NCBI RefSeq assembly: GCF_932294415.1 | Contig: NC_065535.1 | Location: 91,776,862-91,840,861 of the forward strand | Source: Quercus robur | Lineage: Eukaryota; Streptophyta; Magnoliopsida; Fagales; Fagaceae | Length of the DNA: 64,000 bases | Direction: 5' to 3' | In this document: one piece after another, positions 48,454 to 60,945 of the stretch | How positions within the stretch are numbered: position 1 is the stretch's first letter | How the letters are laid out: each line of letters starts with the position of its first letter | Position numbers and translations under genes: made by a program | The notes under the pieces: generated by a model | Told to the model about the DNA's origin: nothing | Seen by the model: the letters and a program-made list of their open reading frames with translations, nothing else | Databases searched by the model: none

Positions 48454-48830
48454 AAAACGAAAACAAAAACGTGAGCCTTGTGAGATTTAAGTTTAGAAAT
48501 GTTTGATAATAGTCTTTTAATTTGAATAGAATTTAAATTTATTTTAAATTATTTGTAAGTCCTATCTCTTACTCAAAACATTTTTTTTTTAGAAAGAATA
48601 TGTCAACTGTTGTATGAGATTTAAGTTTATAAAGTTTTACTTAAATTAAATAGTTCTTAAATATTATCCCCTAATTGAGGAAATATATTCTAACAAAAAA
48701 AATATAATTAATTTACTAATTAGTGAAAATAGCCATTTGGCACAACTACAACTTTTAGACCTAACTTTTATTATATAGTGTAGTGTATAATATGATATAA
48801 TATAAAATATAAAATTCAATCCCAAGACAG

Positions 48831-50975
48831 TAAATATGACCGGTCATCGAATATGAACTGTTTGGTACTACAATATTACAAGGAAGAAAAAAAATCTTAA
48901 AACATCTTTAATGTCAGTCTTTTTGACAAAGACTAAAACATTTAATTGTGCAAGTTCAAACGTCCTAATTCTATCAATCACATATTCATCAAAAAAAATC
49001 TATCAATCACACTCTACTTTCAATAAAAAAAAAAATGTTATTTATTACTAGTATATATTTTCATGAATAGACCACCATATAAACTTATTACAGGAAGGAA
49101 GGTTTCTTAAAGAATAGGAGGAAGTTAAGAAATCAAAAGGAAAATGCTTTCTTTCTTTTAGGAGAAAAATACTTGGCAATTGTGAATCTAAATTTTATTT
49201 TTGCTTGAAAGAGAAACCTAGAGAAAGACTTGAAGTTGTAAATATGACAAAGATATAAAAATGTACACTACCATGCCTTTATACTATTTATTTAATTACA
49301 TAATCATAACCAAACACTCAAATTGACAGTAGCACAGTTGTGGCTTGGGTTTGAATCTCTCCTCGAGCTAAACTCACTGATTTTATTTATTTGTTTATTA
49401 AAAATTCAATTTCAACTTTGAAAACATGAGATTTTTTAAATAAATATATATATATATATATATATTTATTCCATAAGTCTAATTACAGATTTGGAAAATG
49501 AAAACGAGATATTTTTACCGGAGAGTGATTTTTTTATTATTATTAAATTGCTTCAGAACAGTTGCATCATCAAAATCATTAACTAGTTGGCAAATTGCAG
49601 TTTGTCCATTTTTATATCATTGTCAGCCACCTTAATAAGTTCATGTCTCTTTCTCAAAAAAGAAAAAAGAATTAATATGTTCATGTCTAGGTTCAGTGAT
49701 CTCTTTTGTTTATCAATTTCTTCAACCATTCAACAGCTGTCTCTTGCTCCAAATCTAGTTTTAACTATTCTCTTGATACCAAATCAGTTGTTTTTTTCTC
49801 CATACTTCCCGAATTTGGACTTCGCTAGTTGGCCGCCTATATTTGGACAGGGCCCTTATCATTACCAACAGGGGCGGTGCCACCTTACGGCCAGGTGGTA
49901 CTGAACTGATTTTTTTTTTAATATATAATAATTTAAAAATTTTTATTTGTTTACCCTTCAAAAAAAATTTAGGAACACCTTCAATTTTTTTTATGCCAAT
50001 AAAATTAGACTTTTCTCTATAATTTGTTCTACATTAATGAATGATTGTTTGGTTGTGTACATTGAAAGAGATATAGCTTATAGAATTGATAATGAGACTA
50101 TCATGATTTCAAAATATGAAAACTCGCAGAAAACAATTGTAAATTTTATGTTTTTGTATGTTTTTTTTATTATTGTTATTGTCAATATATGAATTTCTTT
50201 TTTTATCAGATATGCTTCTTAAGAAACACCCTAAGAAAAATTTTTAGAGCCGCCAACCAATGTGATAGTTGCGTGTGTCATCTTTTGATCACATATCATT
50301 GCAGCACAACTAGTGTCTACTTTTTGATCACATATCATCACATCAAATCTAGTGCACGAGACATTTGTGAAATTATGTTCAACTTGAATTCTCTGAGATC
50401 CCAAGGTTGTTATATGTAACACCTAGTGGGAGAAACCTTCCCAATTGATGGTCTAATTCAAGGAAATCGGAAAACAATAAATAAATGTGATCCACATCTC
50501 AGAAATCTCCAATATTGTAACTATATCATAATTCATAAGTCATGACAATAAGAACTTCGTTTACTTCAGATACCAAGTTTTCAATCCATGCAATACAATT
50601 ACATAAAAGGAGAACATTGTTTGTTTGTCATCTGAACCATCTTCTTGGTTCATTTCATACAAGGAACATTAGAGCCCAATCCATTACTCATATGCCTAAC
50701 GATAATTATTATATATTATTATGTATATATTTAAATTACAAGAACAAAAGAATCCTTCAAATGGTAGAAGTAAAAAAAGAATCACAAAACCGACTTCTAG
50801 GGAGAAGACATGTCCAATTGTCCTTGCAAGGTAGTAAATGGTGGCAATTGAAAGGCATCAAATTAAAGCCCCACAATGTTTTCTAACCCCCAAACAAGGT
50901 GGCCCCTTGCTGCTTTGTATTTTACGGCAAATTCCTATAGGTTTCTTCCTCCTCTTCCAAATGGAGGAACAATAA
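48831..50975. other. Spacer downstream of the P450 reductase gene
   Basis: No gene seen. TA run at about 49446-49465. A block at 49862-49895 (aggggcggtgccaccttacg) resembles the end of a dispersed repeat, without a partner. A duplicated motif, gatcacatatcat, occurs at about 50287 and 50326. 50700-50975 is probably the 3' UTR of the reductase gene. Confidence 0.5.
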
Positions 50976-53900
50976 TCACCATACATCACGTAGATACCTA
51001 CCAGTCATTTGCAGATTCTTTATCATGCTCTCAGCTTTGGAGCTGTCAAGAGATCCCTGAAAATTCACAAGTCAATGAGCCTGATTAGTCAGGTGTTTCA
51101 AATACTAGAAATCCAATTCAACATCAATAATTCTAGCCACAAATTTTTTCATATGATTGGAAAAGAGTAATGCTACGACCACATAAAATGGCATAACTTT
51201 TGCGTGTGATGGTGGGTCCATGTGAAGACACTTCTACGATTCTACCACTCATAACTTGCCACGAGTTGTGCCATTTTATGACATCACATCACCTAACCAT
51301 AATATACCACTTCAACTGTAGTAAATATAAATAAACTTTTTTTTGATAAACTAGTAAATATAAATAAATTAAGAAAATTATTGTATCCTCAGACTTATTG
51401 ATTACTTTTGAGAAATGTGTGACTCTAATGGGGCCTCCAGTCTCATGAAAAAACAAGCCAATTACCACCCTACGTGGGCCTTCACCATATAAAACACTCC
51501 TTTTTTGTTTGTGATATAAATATTATTTTAGCATATACAATAATGCAATGGGTGGTTGTAATTCTTTAACTGGGTTGGTTTTATAGTGGGTAGGTACTGG
51601 CAGCTTCAACACCACACGTGTATCTATCAAATCAATAAATTCAGCGGTCAGAATTCATCCAAGTGGACATACCTGTTCTTGAGCAATGGTATGAAGAGTT
51701 CTATGGACATCTCTAGCCATGCCTTTGGCATCACCACATACATAAATATAACCTCCTTGAGAGACCAGGTTCCAAATATCCGAGGCCTGTATACACATAA
51801 CAAACATGGCTTAATGCTTCTATTTAGTCAACTGATTAATTTTTTTATTGGTAAGTTACACACGTATTCAATAAGATCATGAACCCAAGACTCCACCCTC
51901 CACCTAGAACTTGCCAGGGGAGGAGGTGCCAGTTGAGTTAGCGTTCATCGGCTAGTAGATTAATTAAAATTTAATCGTGGGATATTAGAGTTGGGGTAGG
52001 TGAGAATGAAATGGGTCCAATACCTTCTCCATAATTTTATGCTGCACATACTCCTTGGTGGGTCCCTCACGTGAGAAGGCAACAACCAGCTCGGAGAGAG
52101 CTCCAGTCTCAACAAAGGTGTTCAGCTCATCTTCATAAATATAATCCTGAACAAAAAAGAAATGTAGTTATTGTGATTGACTTGCACGCATACCTAACAC
52201 CCACCACCCACCCACCCACTGAGCCATGGAACTTTGTAGAACATTATAGAAACGCAGAAGGTGTTTGGTACATCTGGTTTTTTTGAATTTTGGTACATCT
52301 GTTTTTTTAGAATTTTGGTACATCTGTTTGAAAACACGTGGTTTAAAAATATGTGTAGAAATACATGTGAGTAAAAAAATGTGTAAAAATACATATAATG
52401 TTATTTAAAAACTGAAAACATATGTTTAAATAAGTCTGCCAAAAAGCCCCTGTAGTTTTTCTTTTTTTTGGAGAATAAAATTTTATAGGTTCATGTCTCA
52501 CCATTCTACGGTTCCTGCATCCAAAGAAAAAGATGGAGGGTCCCAGTTCTGCTCCAGCTTCTTTCAGAGCTAATCTTTCCTGAAAAAGTTATTACATAAT
52601 TGCTTGCAGTTAGCTCAGCTAACATGTGCAATATGATCAACAAGGAGCAAAGTGACTGAACATCAAGCTTGAAAGTAAAACCTGGAGGAAACCCCTGAAA
52701 GGAGCCAATCCTGTGCCAGGGCCAATCATGATAATAGGCACTTTAGTATCTGCTGGGAGTTTGAAGTTTGATTGCCTAACAAAAATAGGAGCCCAACTGC
52801 AATCATGACTTTTCTCCAGGGGCACAGCATTCTGGAAGGAACAATGAAAAGAGTAGCACCATAAGATATCAATTGACATATATACCACCACCAAAATTAG
52901 ATTGCTCATTGACAAAAGAATCAATCTAAAAAAGAAAATCACAAGATGATATGTAAAAACTAAAAAGTAAATATACATACACATGTATACACAAATCAAC
53001 ATCCCCCAGAACTAGAGTGTTGACACAAATATATATATATATATATATATCCTGCTTCCAATGTTCATCTTGTTCATAAAACTTCTCAACAAAAAATGGA
53101 AAGATTTAATATAAACAAACCAAGTACCTTCATCCAGGTAGAACACACTCCTCTGTGAACCCGTCCTGTTGGTGTTTTCTCGTAAACTAATGCACAAGTA
53201 ACATGAATCCGTGATGGAGCCATCCTGCAGAAAATATTTGGCTATTGTTAGAAAATAAAAAATAGAGAGGAATGTAAATGAAACTACAGAAAGAGAGTGC
53301 CTGGTAGTTAAACACAAGTCACAGAGTCACAAATACTACATTGTATTCCCACATTAAAACATCCTTTGCACCTAGCGAAGTTCCCTTCCTCTATTGTAAT
53401 CACAATAATTTAATATCTAAATATATCAAAACATCCTTTGTCAGGGTGAACTTTGTTTTTGGTACTACAGATGGAGCAATGGCTCTCCATCCTACTGCAC
53501 ATGTAACAGAAAACCACCACCTCCGAAGAACATGGTTGGAGTTGATACTTTCTGATTTTCCCAAGAAAGAAAAGGGAAAACTAAAAACTAAGTAGACATG
53601 TACATGTACCTTGGGGATGATGAGATTGAATAGAATCTGGGCTGCAAGCGTGGGGCAACTGCTGCAAAGAAGACACCAAGTGGGGGCCTTGCTGATGGAA
53701 ATTCAGCCATGACCTCAAGAAGGCTTCTCTGACTAGCAACCATCCATTGTGCATATTCATCCTGTACAGGTTTACAGCAAAAGTTATCCCGTGTACAATG
53801 AGAAGCTAAACAAAGGACAAATTTTCATATTAAAGTATTCACAACCTTTCCAGCAGGTGATGCAAGATGTCTTAATCGGTCAGCTTCGGTTGGATCAGAA

Positions 53901-56900
53901 GCATGAGCTGCTAAAGCGAGTAGGGCAGACTGATAACATATGAACTGAGTTTGTTAATTATTCAAAATAATGAACTAATTTCACATACATATGGCACATT
54001 GACCAAAAACAAACCTTTTTTGGTGAACTTAAAAGATCAGCATATCGAGTCAATGCTGTTCTTATGGTACAAGGTGGGAAAGGAGGTGGCAAGGAGCTTG
54101 AGCTTCCACCAAATGGTGTACCATCCTCTTTATCAGTGTGGACAGAGAAATAAGTATCTGGTGACAAACTCAATATGTTCAATGCCTCGTCTACAACTTC
54201 GCTTAGATTCTCACAGTAAACACCAACATGATCCCCAGTTTCATATCTGAGAAAGAACACAAGTATGACTACATGAGGAAAATATTAATGCATTATAAAT
54301 GCACAAGCATTTCTTTCTCTTTTTTGTTAATCTTCAAGTTGCAGCTATTTTCAGTAAACAAGAGATAGATGATAAATCTATGGGAACATTGTAATTACAC
54401 CATTTAACAATACATTCACACTAAAGCAACTAATCAAAACACTCAGCTAAAAAAAAGTGGGAACACAAAAGACAACTTACGAAAGTCCAGTGCCAGAAAT
54501 ATCAAATTCCAGGTGGATGCAAGAACGATCAGATTCAGAAGTGTGAAGCTCCTTTCTCACAGCCACATTTGATCTACATGCAGTAAACAACTTATACATA
54601 CGTTAGACTACAGACTAAAAAAATAGAATCAAGTATGCAAACTCAAGTTTCTCAAAAAAAAAAAAAAAAAAAAAGTATGCAAACTCAAAATCCAGAAAGT
54701 AGTTATTTCGTTCATACCTGCATGGATGCTGAGCATCATACACAGCATGTCCATTTGCATTAGCCCAACTTTTATCATCTGCTGATGCAGCTGCAGAGTC
54801 ATGGAACACAACCCGATATTCCAACACAGCAGCAGTGTAAGGGGTGGTAACTGTTGTCGGATCATCATCATCTCGAAGCAACTGATCCAATTCAGGCCAC
54901 ACCAATTCCCTCCTAGACATGGTAACAATCAACTCAGAAAAATGTATTGGTTTAAAAATACTGAACCAAAGTAAAAAGGGTAGAAACAAAGCTTGTGCTG
55001 TGGATCAACATTGCAATTCAAGTTCTCAATACCATGCAGTGAAGTCATCCTCAATGCATTGATCATCATCTCCAAGACCCACTGGGACAAGGCGTTTCCC
55101 ACCTGAAAATGCAACAAAAATAATTATGTTCACTTAGAATTTCTGCTAAGTTTTAAAAAATCCTAGGAAGACCAATGAGAAAGCATATGAATATATACAC
55201 CATGTCAGTAAAACTTTCAAATGCATATACCCTATTGCAAAGATGGATAACATCCATCTTCAAGCATCTCCATCAGTCATTAATTTTGATTATTCACTTT
55301 GCAGATTTATGGTTTACTAAGTTGGGCTAGTTAGTCACATCATTCCGCTTCTATAAAATAACTTAACTCTGACATTTATAACCCATAACTGCATGCTAGA
55401 TGAACAGAAAGGCATTAAGAATGCATAAAGATACACAATTTGTTAATGGCCAAACCCATGTAATAGCATAGTTGTGTATGTTTATGATGTATATCTGCTG
55501 CAATTGCTTACTGAAGGCTGCAAGGAAGGTAGGTAGATCAATGCATGCTTCAAAACTAGCTATACATTCCAGAGAAAATGAATCCAAAATAGGGTTCGAT
55601 ATACATTCTTAGTGGTAATAGTACAAGCTGGTTAAGAAACTAACATGCTTTACATATAATTGCAATTTTGCAATAGCCTAGCATTCCATTTGATTTATCA
55701 AAAACCATATCAGAGTAAAGCATCTCATAATCCACAAACTCATAAAAGTCTCAATCAAAGATGCATAAAAAGAAACATAAAAGCATACCCTGGGCAGAAA
55801 GGACCTCATCCACAACATTGGCAACCTGTTTTCCCAGCAATAATAAACATGAATTAAAATGCCGACCATTACACGCCAAAAAGTACCAGTTATAAACTAT
55901 AGATACACGTATGCAAATATTAAACAAGAATCTAAAATGCAAACCTTGTTGAAATGCTCGTACTGCCTGTTGCCAAGACCAAACACTCCGTATTTAAGGT
56001 TCTGTAGCCACTCCCCTCTCTCATTCCCCTATACCCACAACCACAAATTAAAAAATTAAAAAAAATTATTGATGTGATTGCTAATTAGGCTCTATAATAT
56101 GGTAATTCAAAATAATTGACAAATCCAATAAAATTCTTGAACCACAATAATTTAAAAAAAAAAAATTACCTCTGTAAACCACTTATAGAACCTCGCTGCA
56201 TTGTCTGTAGGCTCACCATCTCCATATCTACGCCAACCCAATTAAACCAAATACTTTTTATTTGTTTTTTTGAAAAAATAAAAAATAAAATCCAAACCAA
56301 AAAAGAAAAAGAAAAAGAAAAAGCATAGGCATAGCATAGGAACTCACGTGGCCAAGAAGAAGAAAGCCAAACTCTCTTTCTTCAATTTCTCCTCGTATTC
56401 TTCGTCATCGCCGGCATAGTCATCCTAGTCCATTCAAACAATACCAACGTCAATTTTCCAATACCAGAAAAAAAAAAACTCAACCACATAAAAAGTCAAC
56501 CACATATACATAGACATACCAAATCAACAACTTTAAACGAGGCTTTCTCGTACCGCGCTTTGGCTTCCTCAGCTAAAGCCTGAAATGAAACAACAACAAC
56601 AACCACCATAAGAACCTAAGCAAACAGAAATTCAAATTCATATATTATAGATACGAAGAGAGGTTGTTTTGGCTTTGCGAACCTTGGCGAAGCCTTCGGC
56701 AGTGCCGGTCTGAGTGCCGAAGAAGATGGTGACTTTCTTCGTGCCATCGTCAACTTCGACCTCCTCCTCTTTCACGATCAACGGCTTAGGAAGCACCGGC
56801 AACGAAGGTTGAGAGCTGCTGGATCTGCGCCAAATCAAAACGACGACGCAGCCGATCAAGACCGCGATCGAGGTCGTGAGAATCATCACCATCTCCCGAT

Positions 56901-57036
56901 TCTCGAACATAATGGAAGCGACATCGTTGGCCGAGGACACGTTGGACGGGTCGAACTTCCCTTTAATAATTGCCGACATCAGATCCATCGGCGACACTTT
57001 CATTGAGTTCGACGATGACGATGACGATGGTTGCAT
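50976..57036 (-). CDS. CPR: NADPH-cytochrome P450 reductase, 18 exons
   Basis: Exons (minus strand): 57036-56683, 56579-56520, 56424-56348, 56227-56170, 56028-55945, 55825-55789, 55102-55033, 54912-54718, 54573-54481, 54246-54015, 53929-53846, 53761-53610, 53224-53128, 52831-52682, 52579-52502, 52146-52024, 51786-51673, 51056-50976. They total 2139 nt, 712 residues, all GT-AG. The enzyme passes electrons from NADPH via FAD and FMN to P450s at the ER surface. Seen: Ser-rich N-terminus, membrane anchor (about 49-69), FMN loop GTQTGTAE (107-114), YGDGEPTDN (165-173), FAD motif RFYSISSS (490-497), [12 protein letters not shown] (568-579), NADPH motif [10 protein letters not shown] (665-674) and the C-terminal Trp (W712) that stacks on FAD. 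The long Ser-rich N-terminus fits class II plant reductases. Complete, no defects. Confidence 0.97.
51168..51292. mobile_element. Probable MITE in the last intron of CPR
   Basis: cataaaatggcataactt (about 51182) and the reverse complement of agttgtgccattttatgac (about 51264-51282) are imperfect inverted repeats around a short loop. No coding capacity; target duplication not clear. Confidence 0.45.
51842..51957 (-). mobile_element. tRNA-derived SINE in a CPR intron
   Basis: Read on the minus strand: an A-box-like taactcaactggcacc near the head, a B-box-like gggttcatgatc about 50 bp later, and an A-rich tail (ataaaaaaat). Target duplication gattaatt at 51834-51841 and 51958-51965, perfect. 116 bp, inside the intron between exons 16 and 17. 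Confidence 0.75.
52245..52450. mobile_element. Dispersed MITE-like repeat in a CPR intron
   Basis: gtgtttggtacatctg at the left and ctgccaaaaagcccc at the right form weak inverted ends. The interior (gagtaaaaaaatgtgtaaaa, then atttaaaaactgaaaacata) is repeated in diverged form at 62275-62395. It lies between exons 15 and 16. Confidence 0.5.
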
Positions 57037-59353
57037 TTAGTTCTGTTTTTTTTTTTTTTTTTGGTTGTTGTTGTTGTTGTTTTGGGTTTTGATAGTGTCA
57101 CCGGAATCCGTAGCAAATTATATAGTAAAGACAGGTCAGTTTGGAATTCCGGTGCAAAGAGAAAAATGAATGTGAGAATATAAATGGAGATGAGAGGAGA
57201 AGGAGTTTGTAATTAGGAGAGTGTTGGTGGTTGGTGGGTGTAGAGTAGTTGGAAGAGAGAGACTCCAAGCTCCTGAGACTTATGAGAGAAAGGTAATTGG
57301 AAATTGGGAAGTTAGGAGAGGAAACTCTTGGTTTTTATTGTGAAACTTAAGGTCAGAGTGTGTATACATAATTTTCTTTATATAATGATTAATTTGGCAA
57401 CAAATTTTAGAAAGCAAGTTATTATTAGAATGTTACTATAGCTAAGTAATATAGCTTAAATTAGATTCAATAACAGCTTGTTGCTTAAAATCCGTAGAAA
57501 TATTGAATTCCAACTCTTAAATGTGAAAATATTGGATTCGTATCATTAAATGTTTTTAAAAAAATTGTTTTAGAATTGGTTTAAATTAAAAATAATAACA
57601 ACTAGCCGTGTAATTTTAGAATTGTTGTTGTGAAAAACACAAAAAATTTGACAATATTCTTTTTAATATTGATAAGATTTTAATAAGTCTCAAATTTTGG
57701 ATGTTACCCTTCTTCTTTTTTTTCTTTTCTTTTTTTCCTGCCACTGATATAATCTGTCAAATTATTTGCCAAATTTCGGTGTGTTTCTCCTATTTATTTA
57801 ATACTCTTGCTACGAAAAAAGAAAGAAAGAGGCAGAGACAAACACGAACCAACGACGCCTACCAACCCAGACTAGTCAAAAACACAATTCCACCTAACAC
57901 CACACTTAACTATGGTTAAAACTTAAAACTCTCTGGTCAGATTTTATTTTATTTTATTTACTTTTTTGGCATGTGAAGAAGTCATATGCTCAGATTGATG
58001 TCAGCACTCAGCAGTGAGAAAGTGAAAGGTGGCTTTAGTGGGAGCTTTCAGCTTTCTAATTTCTATTCATTTTTTAAACAAAGAAAATAAAAATTATTGA
58101 TTAAGTAAAATATTAAATATAAGAATCGATGGGGTTCATAAAAAAAATGCCATTTTCTGTTAAGAGAAAAGAATGTACTAAACCTATCAAAAAAAAAAAA
58201 ATGTACTAAATATTCAGCCTTGTGTGTCTTGCTTTTTTATTTTTTTTAATCAATAAGTGTTCATTTGCTATTTTATTATTTTTAGTAACTTACTTGCATA
58301 AATTTATAAAAAATTATAAATTATAGTTTTTTATGTTAAATGTGTAACAAAAAGTTAAAATCTAACTTATTTTTAAAATAATTAAAAATTAAATTATTTG
58401 AAGGAAAAACAATGTCAAAATACTCTCTAAATCTCATTCATAAATTTTTAAAATGTATATTGAAATAATTTGGATAACATGTTGTAAACAGAGATAATAA
58501 AATGGTGTCATGGTCCAAAAACAATTAATAATATAACTTATCTTCCCAAAATATAATGATAATGATATTAATAATAAGTTTTTTTTTTTTGATAATCATA
58601 TTAATAATAAGTTAGCAATGAAGATTCTAAGTAGTCAATAAATAATGATGATATTATGAAAATGTATTTGTAGTATTATTGCTTTTTTATTTTTTATTTT
58701 TGTTTTTTGTAACTGTGACTTTATGCCAATAATGTCAATATCTGGTTAATTAGGAAGATATAACCCGGTTAAGTTTAAAACATTTTCAATTATAACGTGC
58801 CACGTAAAAATATTGTTTATTTATTTATTTTTATGGGAGTAAGAATACTGTTTATGTGCATTAACTAATGTGTATAACAGTATAATGCTAGATGATGATA
58901 CATTCAATGCTAATTTACTATTTTAGTGGTAAAATTACCCCCACGTATGACATTTGGTTCTTTCTAAAAAAAAAAAAAAATAACAACAACAACAACTCTC
59001 TCCTTTTTTTTTCTTTTTTTTTGAGAAACAACTCTCTCCTTGACATCCATAAAACTTATCCAACAAATAATTATTCACTTTTTTTAAGAAGATGATATAA
59101 CAATTACTTGAAAATATATTTTGATCCTATAATTTATAGATGTAACAAAATAAATGGTCTTATTTAAAAATTAGCAGAATAAACCTTGAGGTTTAAAAAA
59201 ATACAAAATAAACCCTATATTTTTAAAGTAACAAATTAAACTCGAAAATTTCAAAAAAAAAAATGCCAAATTAAATTTTAACTCATTTAAGTGAAATGGG
59301 TACGACACTGTGTTGGGGTTCAATATAGGGTAAAGATTTAATTTGTTACTTTT
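57037..59353. other. Upstream region of CPR and AT-rich spacer
   Basis: 57037-57340 is the likely 5' UTR and promoter of CPR, with a poly-T run (57047-57062) and a GTT repeat (57064-57082). Beyond that the DNA is AT-rich with homopolymers; no gene or bounded repeat was seen. Short frames at 57701 and 58892 are low-complexity. Confidence 0.5.
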
Positions 59354-60188
59354 AAAACTGCAAAATTTGTATTCAATTAAAGAATTTTAAAATAGTACAT
59401 AATGAATGGTAGATAATTCTTACCTTAGTATATTTTACAATTTGTTGAAAGTTGTGAGTGATAAAAAAATTAAGTGATGTGCATAATTTATCTATATAAG
59501 TAGTTAGGGTATATTTGGTAGACTGTAATAGGCACTGGAATGTAATAGTTATTCCTATAATTTAGCTATTCAGTAATTTGGTTATATTTTTATTACAGTG
59601 AATAGTCATTTCTTATAAATAACTATTATTTTAAAACTGCAAAATTTGTATTCAATTAAAGAATTTTAAAATAGTACATAATGAATGGTAGATAATTCTT
59701 ACCTTAGTATATTTTACAATTTGTTGAAAGTTGTGAGTGATAAAAGATTAAGTGATGTGCATAATTTATCTATATAAGTAGTTAGGGTATATTTGGTAGA
59801 CTGTAATAGGCACTGGAATGTAATAGTTATTCCTATAATTTAGCTATTCAGTAATTTGGTTATATTTTTATTACAGTGAATAGTCATTTCTTATAAATAA
59901 TTATTATTTTAAAACTGCAAAATTTGTATTCAATTAAAGAATTTTAAAATAGTACATAATGAATGGTAGATAATTCTTACCTTAGTATATTTTACAATTT
60001 GTTGAAAGTTGTGAGTGATAAAAAAATTAAGTGATGTGCATAATTTATCTATATAAGTAGTTAGGGTATATTTGGTAGACTGTAATAGGCACTGGAATGT
60101 AATAGTTATTCCTATAATTTAGCTATTCAGTAATTTGGTTATATTTTTATTACAGTGAATAGTCATTTCTTATAAATAACTATTATTT
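59354..60188. repeat. Three tandem copies of a 278-279 bp unit
   Basis: Units start aaaactgcaaaatttgtatt at 59354, 59633 and 59911 and are almost identical (one short A-run difference, aaaaaaatt against aaaagatt). Each unit contains the left end of the Tourist-like element (ttagggtatatttggtagac). Junctions read ttttaaaa, a sequence also present at the right border. Confidence 0.95.
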
Positions 60189-60191
60189 TAA

Positions 60192-60367
60192 GGGAAATGC
60201 TAACGAATGTCCTTAGGGCATTGGTTAATAATCTATATAAAGAAAGTTTTTATGAAAAAAAAATTAATATTTTAACAGTTTTTTTTCTTTTTTCATAAAA
60301 GCTGTGTCAAAACTTTCCTAAAAATGATTATTAACTAATACCCTAAGGGCACTCATTACCATGACCC
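60192..60367. mobile_element. Mutator-type MITE, 176 bp
   Basis: About 40 bp inverted repeats: gggaaatgctaacgaatgtc at the left against the reverse complement gggtcatggtaatgagtgcc at the right, both continuing to cttagggcattggttaataa-like sequence. The 9-base flanks are ttattttaa (60183-60191) and ttcttttaa (60368-60376), 8 of 9 alike. Confidence 0.8.
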
Positions 60368-60396
60368 TTCTTTTAAAATCAGAAATAACTATTCAT

Positions 60397-60561
60397 TTTT
60401 TTTTTTTTTTTTATACAAGATAAAATTTCTACTCTAACTTAATCTAAATGTATATGTGTGTGAAGCTCATTCTTGAAGACTTGAACCCTGACCCTTACCC
60501 TCCACACCCCACAAGTATTTATACTTGTGGAGTGACCACCGCACCAAGGGTGCGCAGTGGC
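60397..60561 (-). mobile_element. SINE, Au-like, minus strand
   Basis: On the minus strand the head has tggtgcggtggtcactcc (A box) and, after cacaagtataaatacttgtg, the B-box-like gggttcaagtct; the tail is the poly-A complementary to the T run at about 60396-60412. Target duplication aactattcat (60387-60396) against aactatttat (60562-60571), one mismatch. Head motifs agree with plant Au-type SINEs as I remember them. Confidence 0.78.
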
Positions 60562-60945
60562 AACTATTTATTTCTAAAAGAGATGTAATAATTATTTCTT
60601 AGTAGGTGTATTAATTTCTACAATTAATATATATCTAAATAAACAAACTTTCTATATGCACATAACAATTACGAAAAAAAAAATCATAAAAAATAGCTAA
60701 TCTCTCTTTCAAATATAAAAAATATTGTTTTTTAGAAAATATAATTATATAAGTAAGATATTTCCTAAAATATATCTTAAGTTTGATTTAAAATGTTTTC
60801 ATTCCATTGTCTTCAGAGTTTTATTATTGTGTTGTCACAAAACAAATGAATAATAATAAGCATTACATTACAACATTTCTTATTCCTATAATATTTATTC
60901 CTACTCCTATGTAATTACTGTTACAGTCTACCAAAGGTACCCTTA

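Larger units (their letters stand above)
41770..48830. repeat. Tandem array of about 440 bp AT-rich units, split by three insertions
   Basis: After removing the insertions at 42171-42969, 43345-46710 and 47087-48453, what remains reads as about four copies of one unit. Each has the order tagtttgaatagaatttaaa, ttaaatattatcccctaatt, attagtgaaaatag..cacttggc, aacttttattatatagt, atcatgcaacttgagg, gagatttaagtttagaaatg, tcttatcccttagtcaaaa, agaaagaaaatgtgg. Unit starts (agaaagaa) are at 42981, 46781 and 48591, and an older copy occupies 41770-42170. Lengths without insertions are about 435-445 bp. The unit has no coding capacity; its origin is unknown. Confidence 0.8.
60064..60942. mobile_element. 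Tourist-like (PIF/Harbinger) element hosting two insertions
   Basis: The left end gggtatatttggtagactgt and the reverse complement of the right end, gggtacctttggtagactgt, are inverted repeats. TTA flanks both ends (60061-60063, 60943-60945). No coding capacity. It contains a Mutator-type MITE (60192-60367) and a SINE (60397-60561). Two further left ends lie upstream in the tandem copies. Confidence 0.78.
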
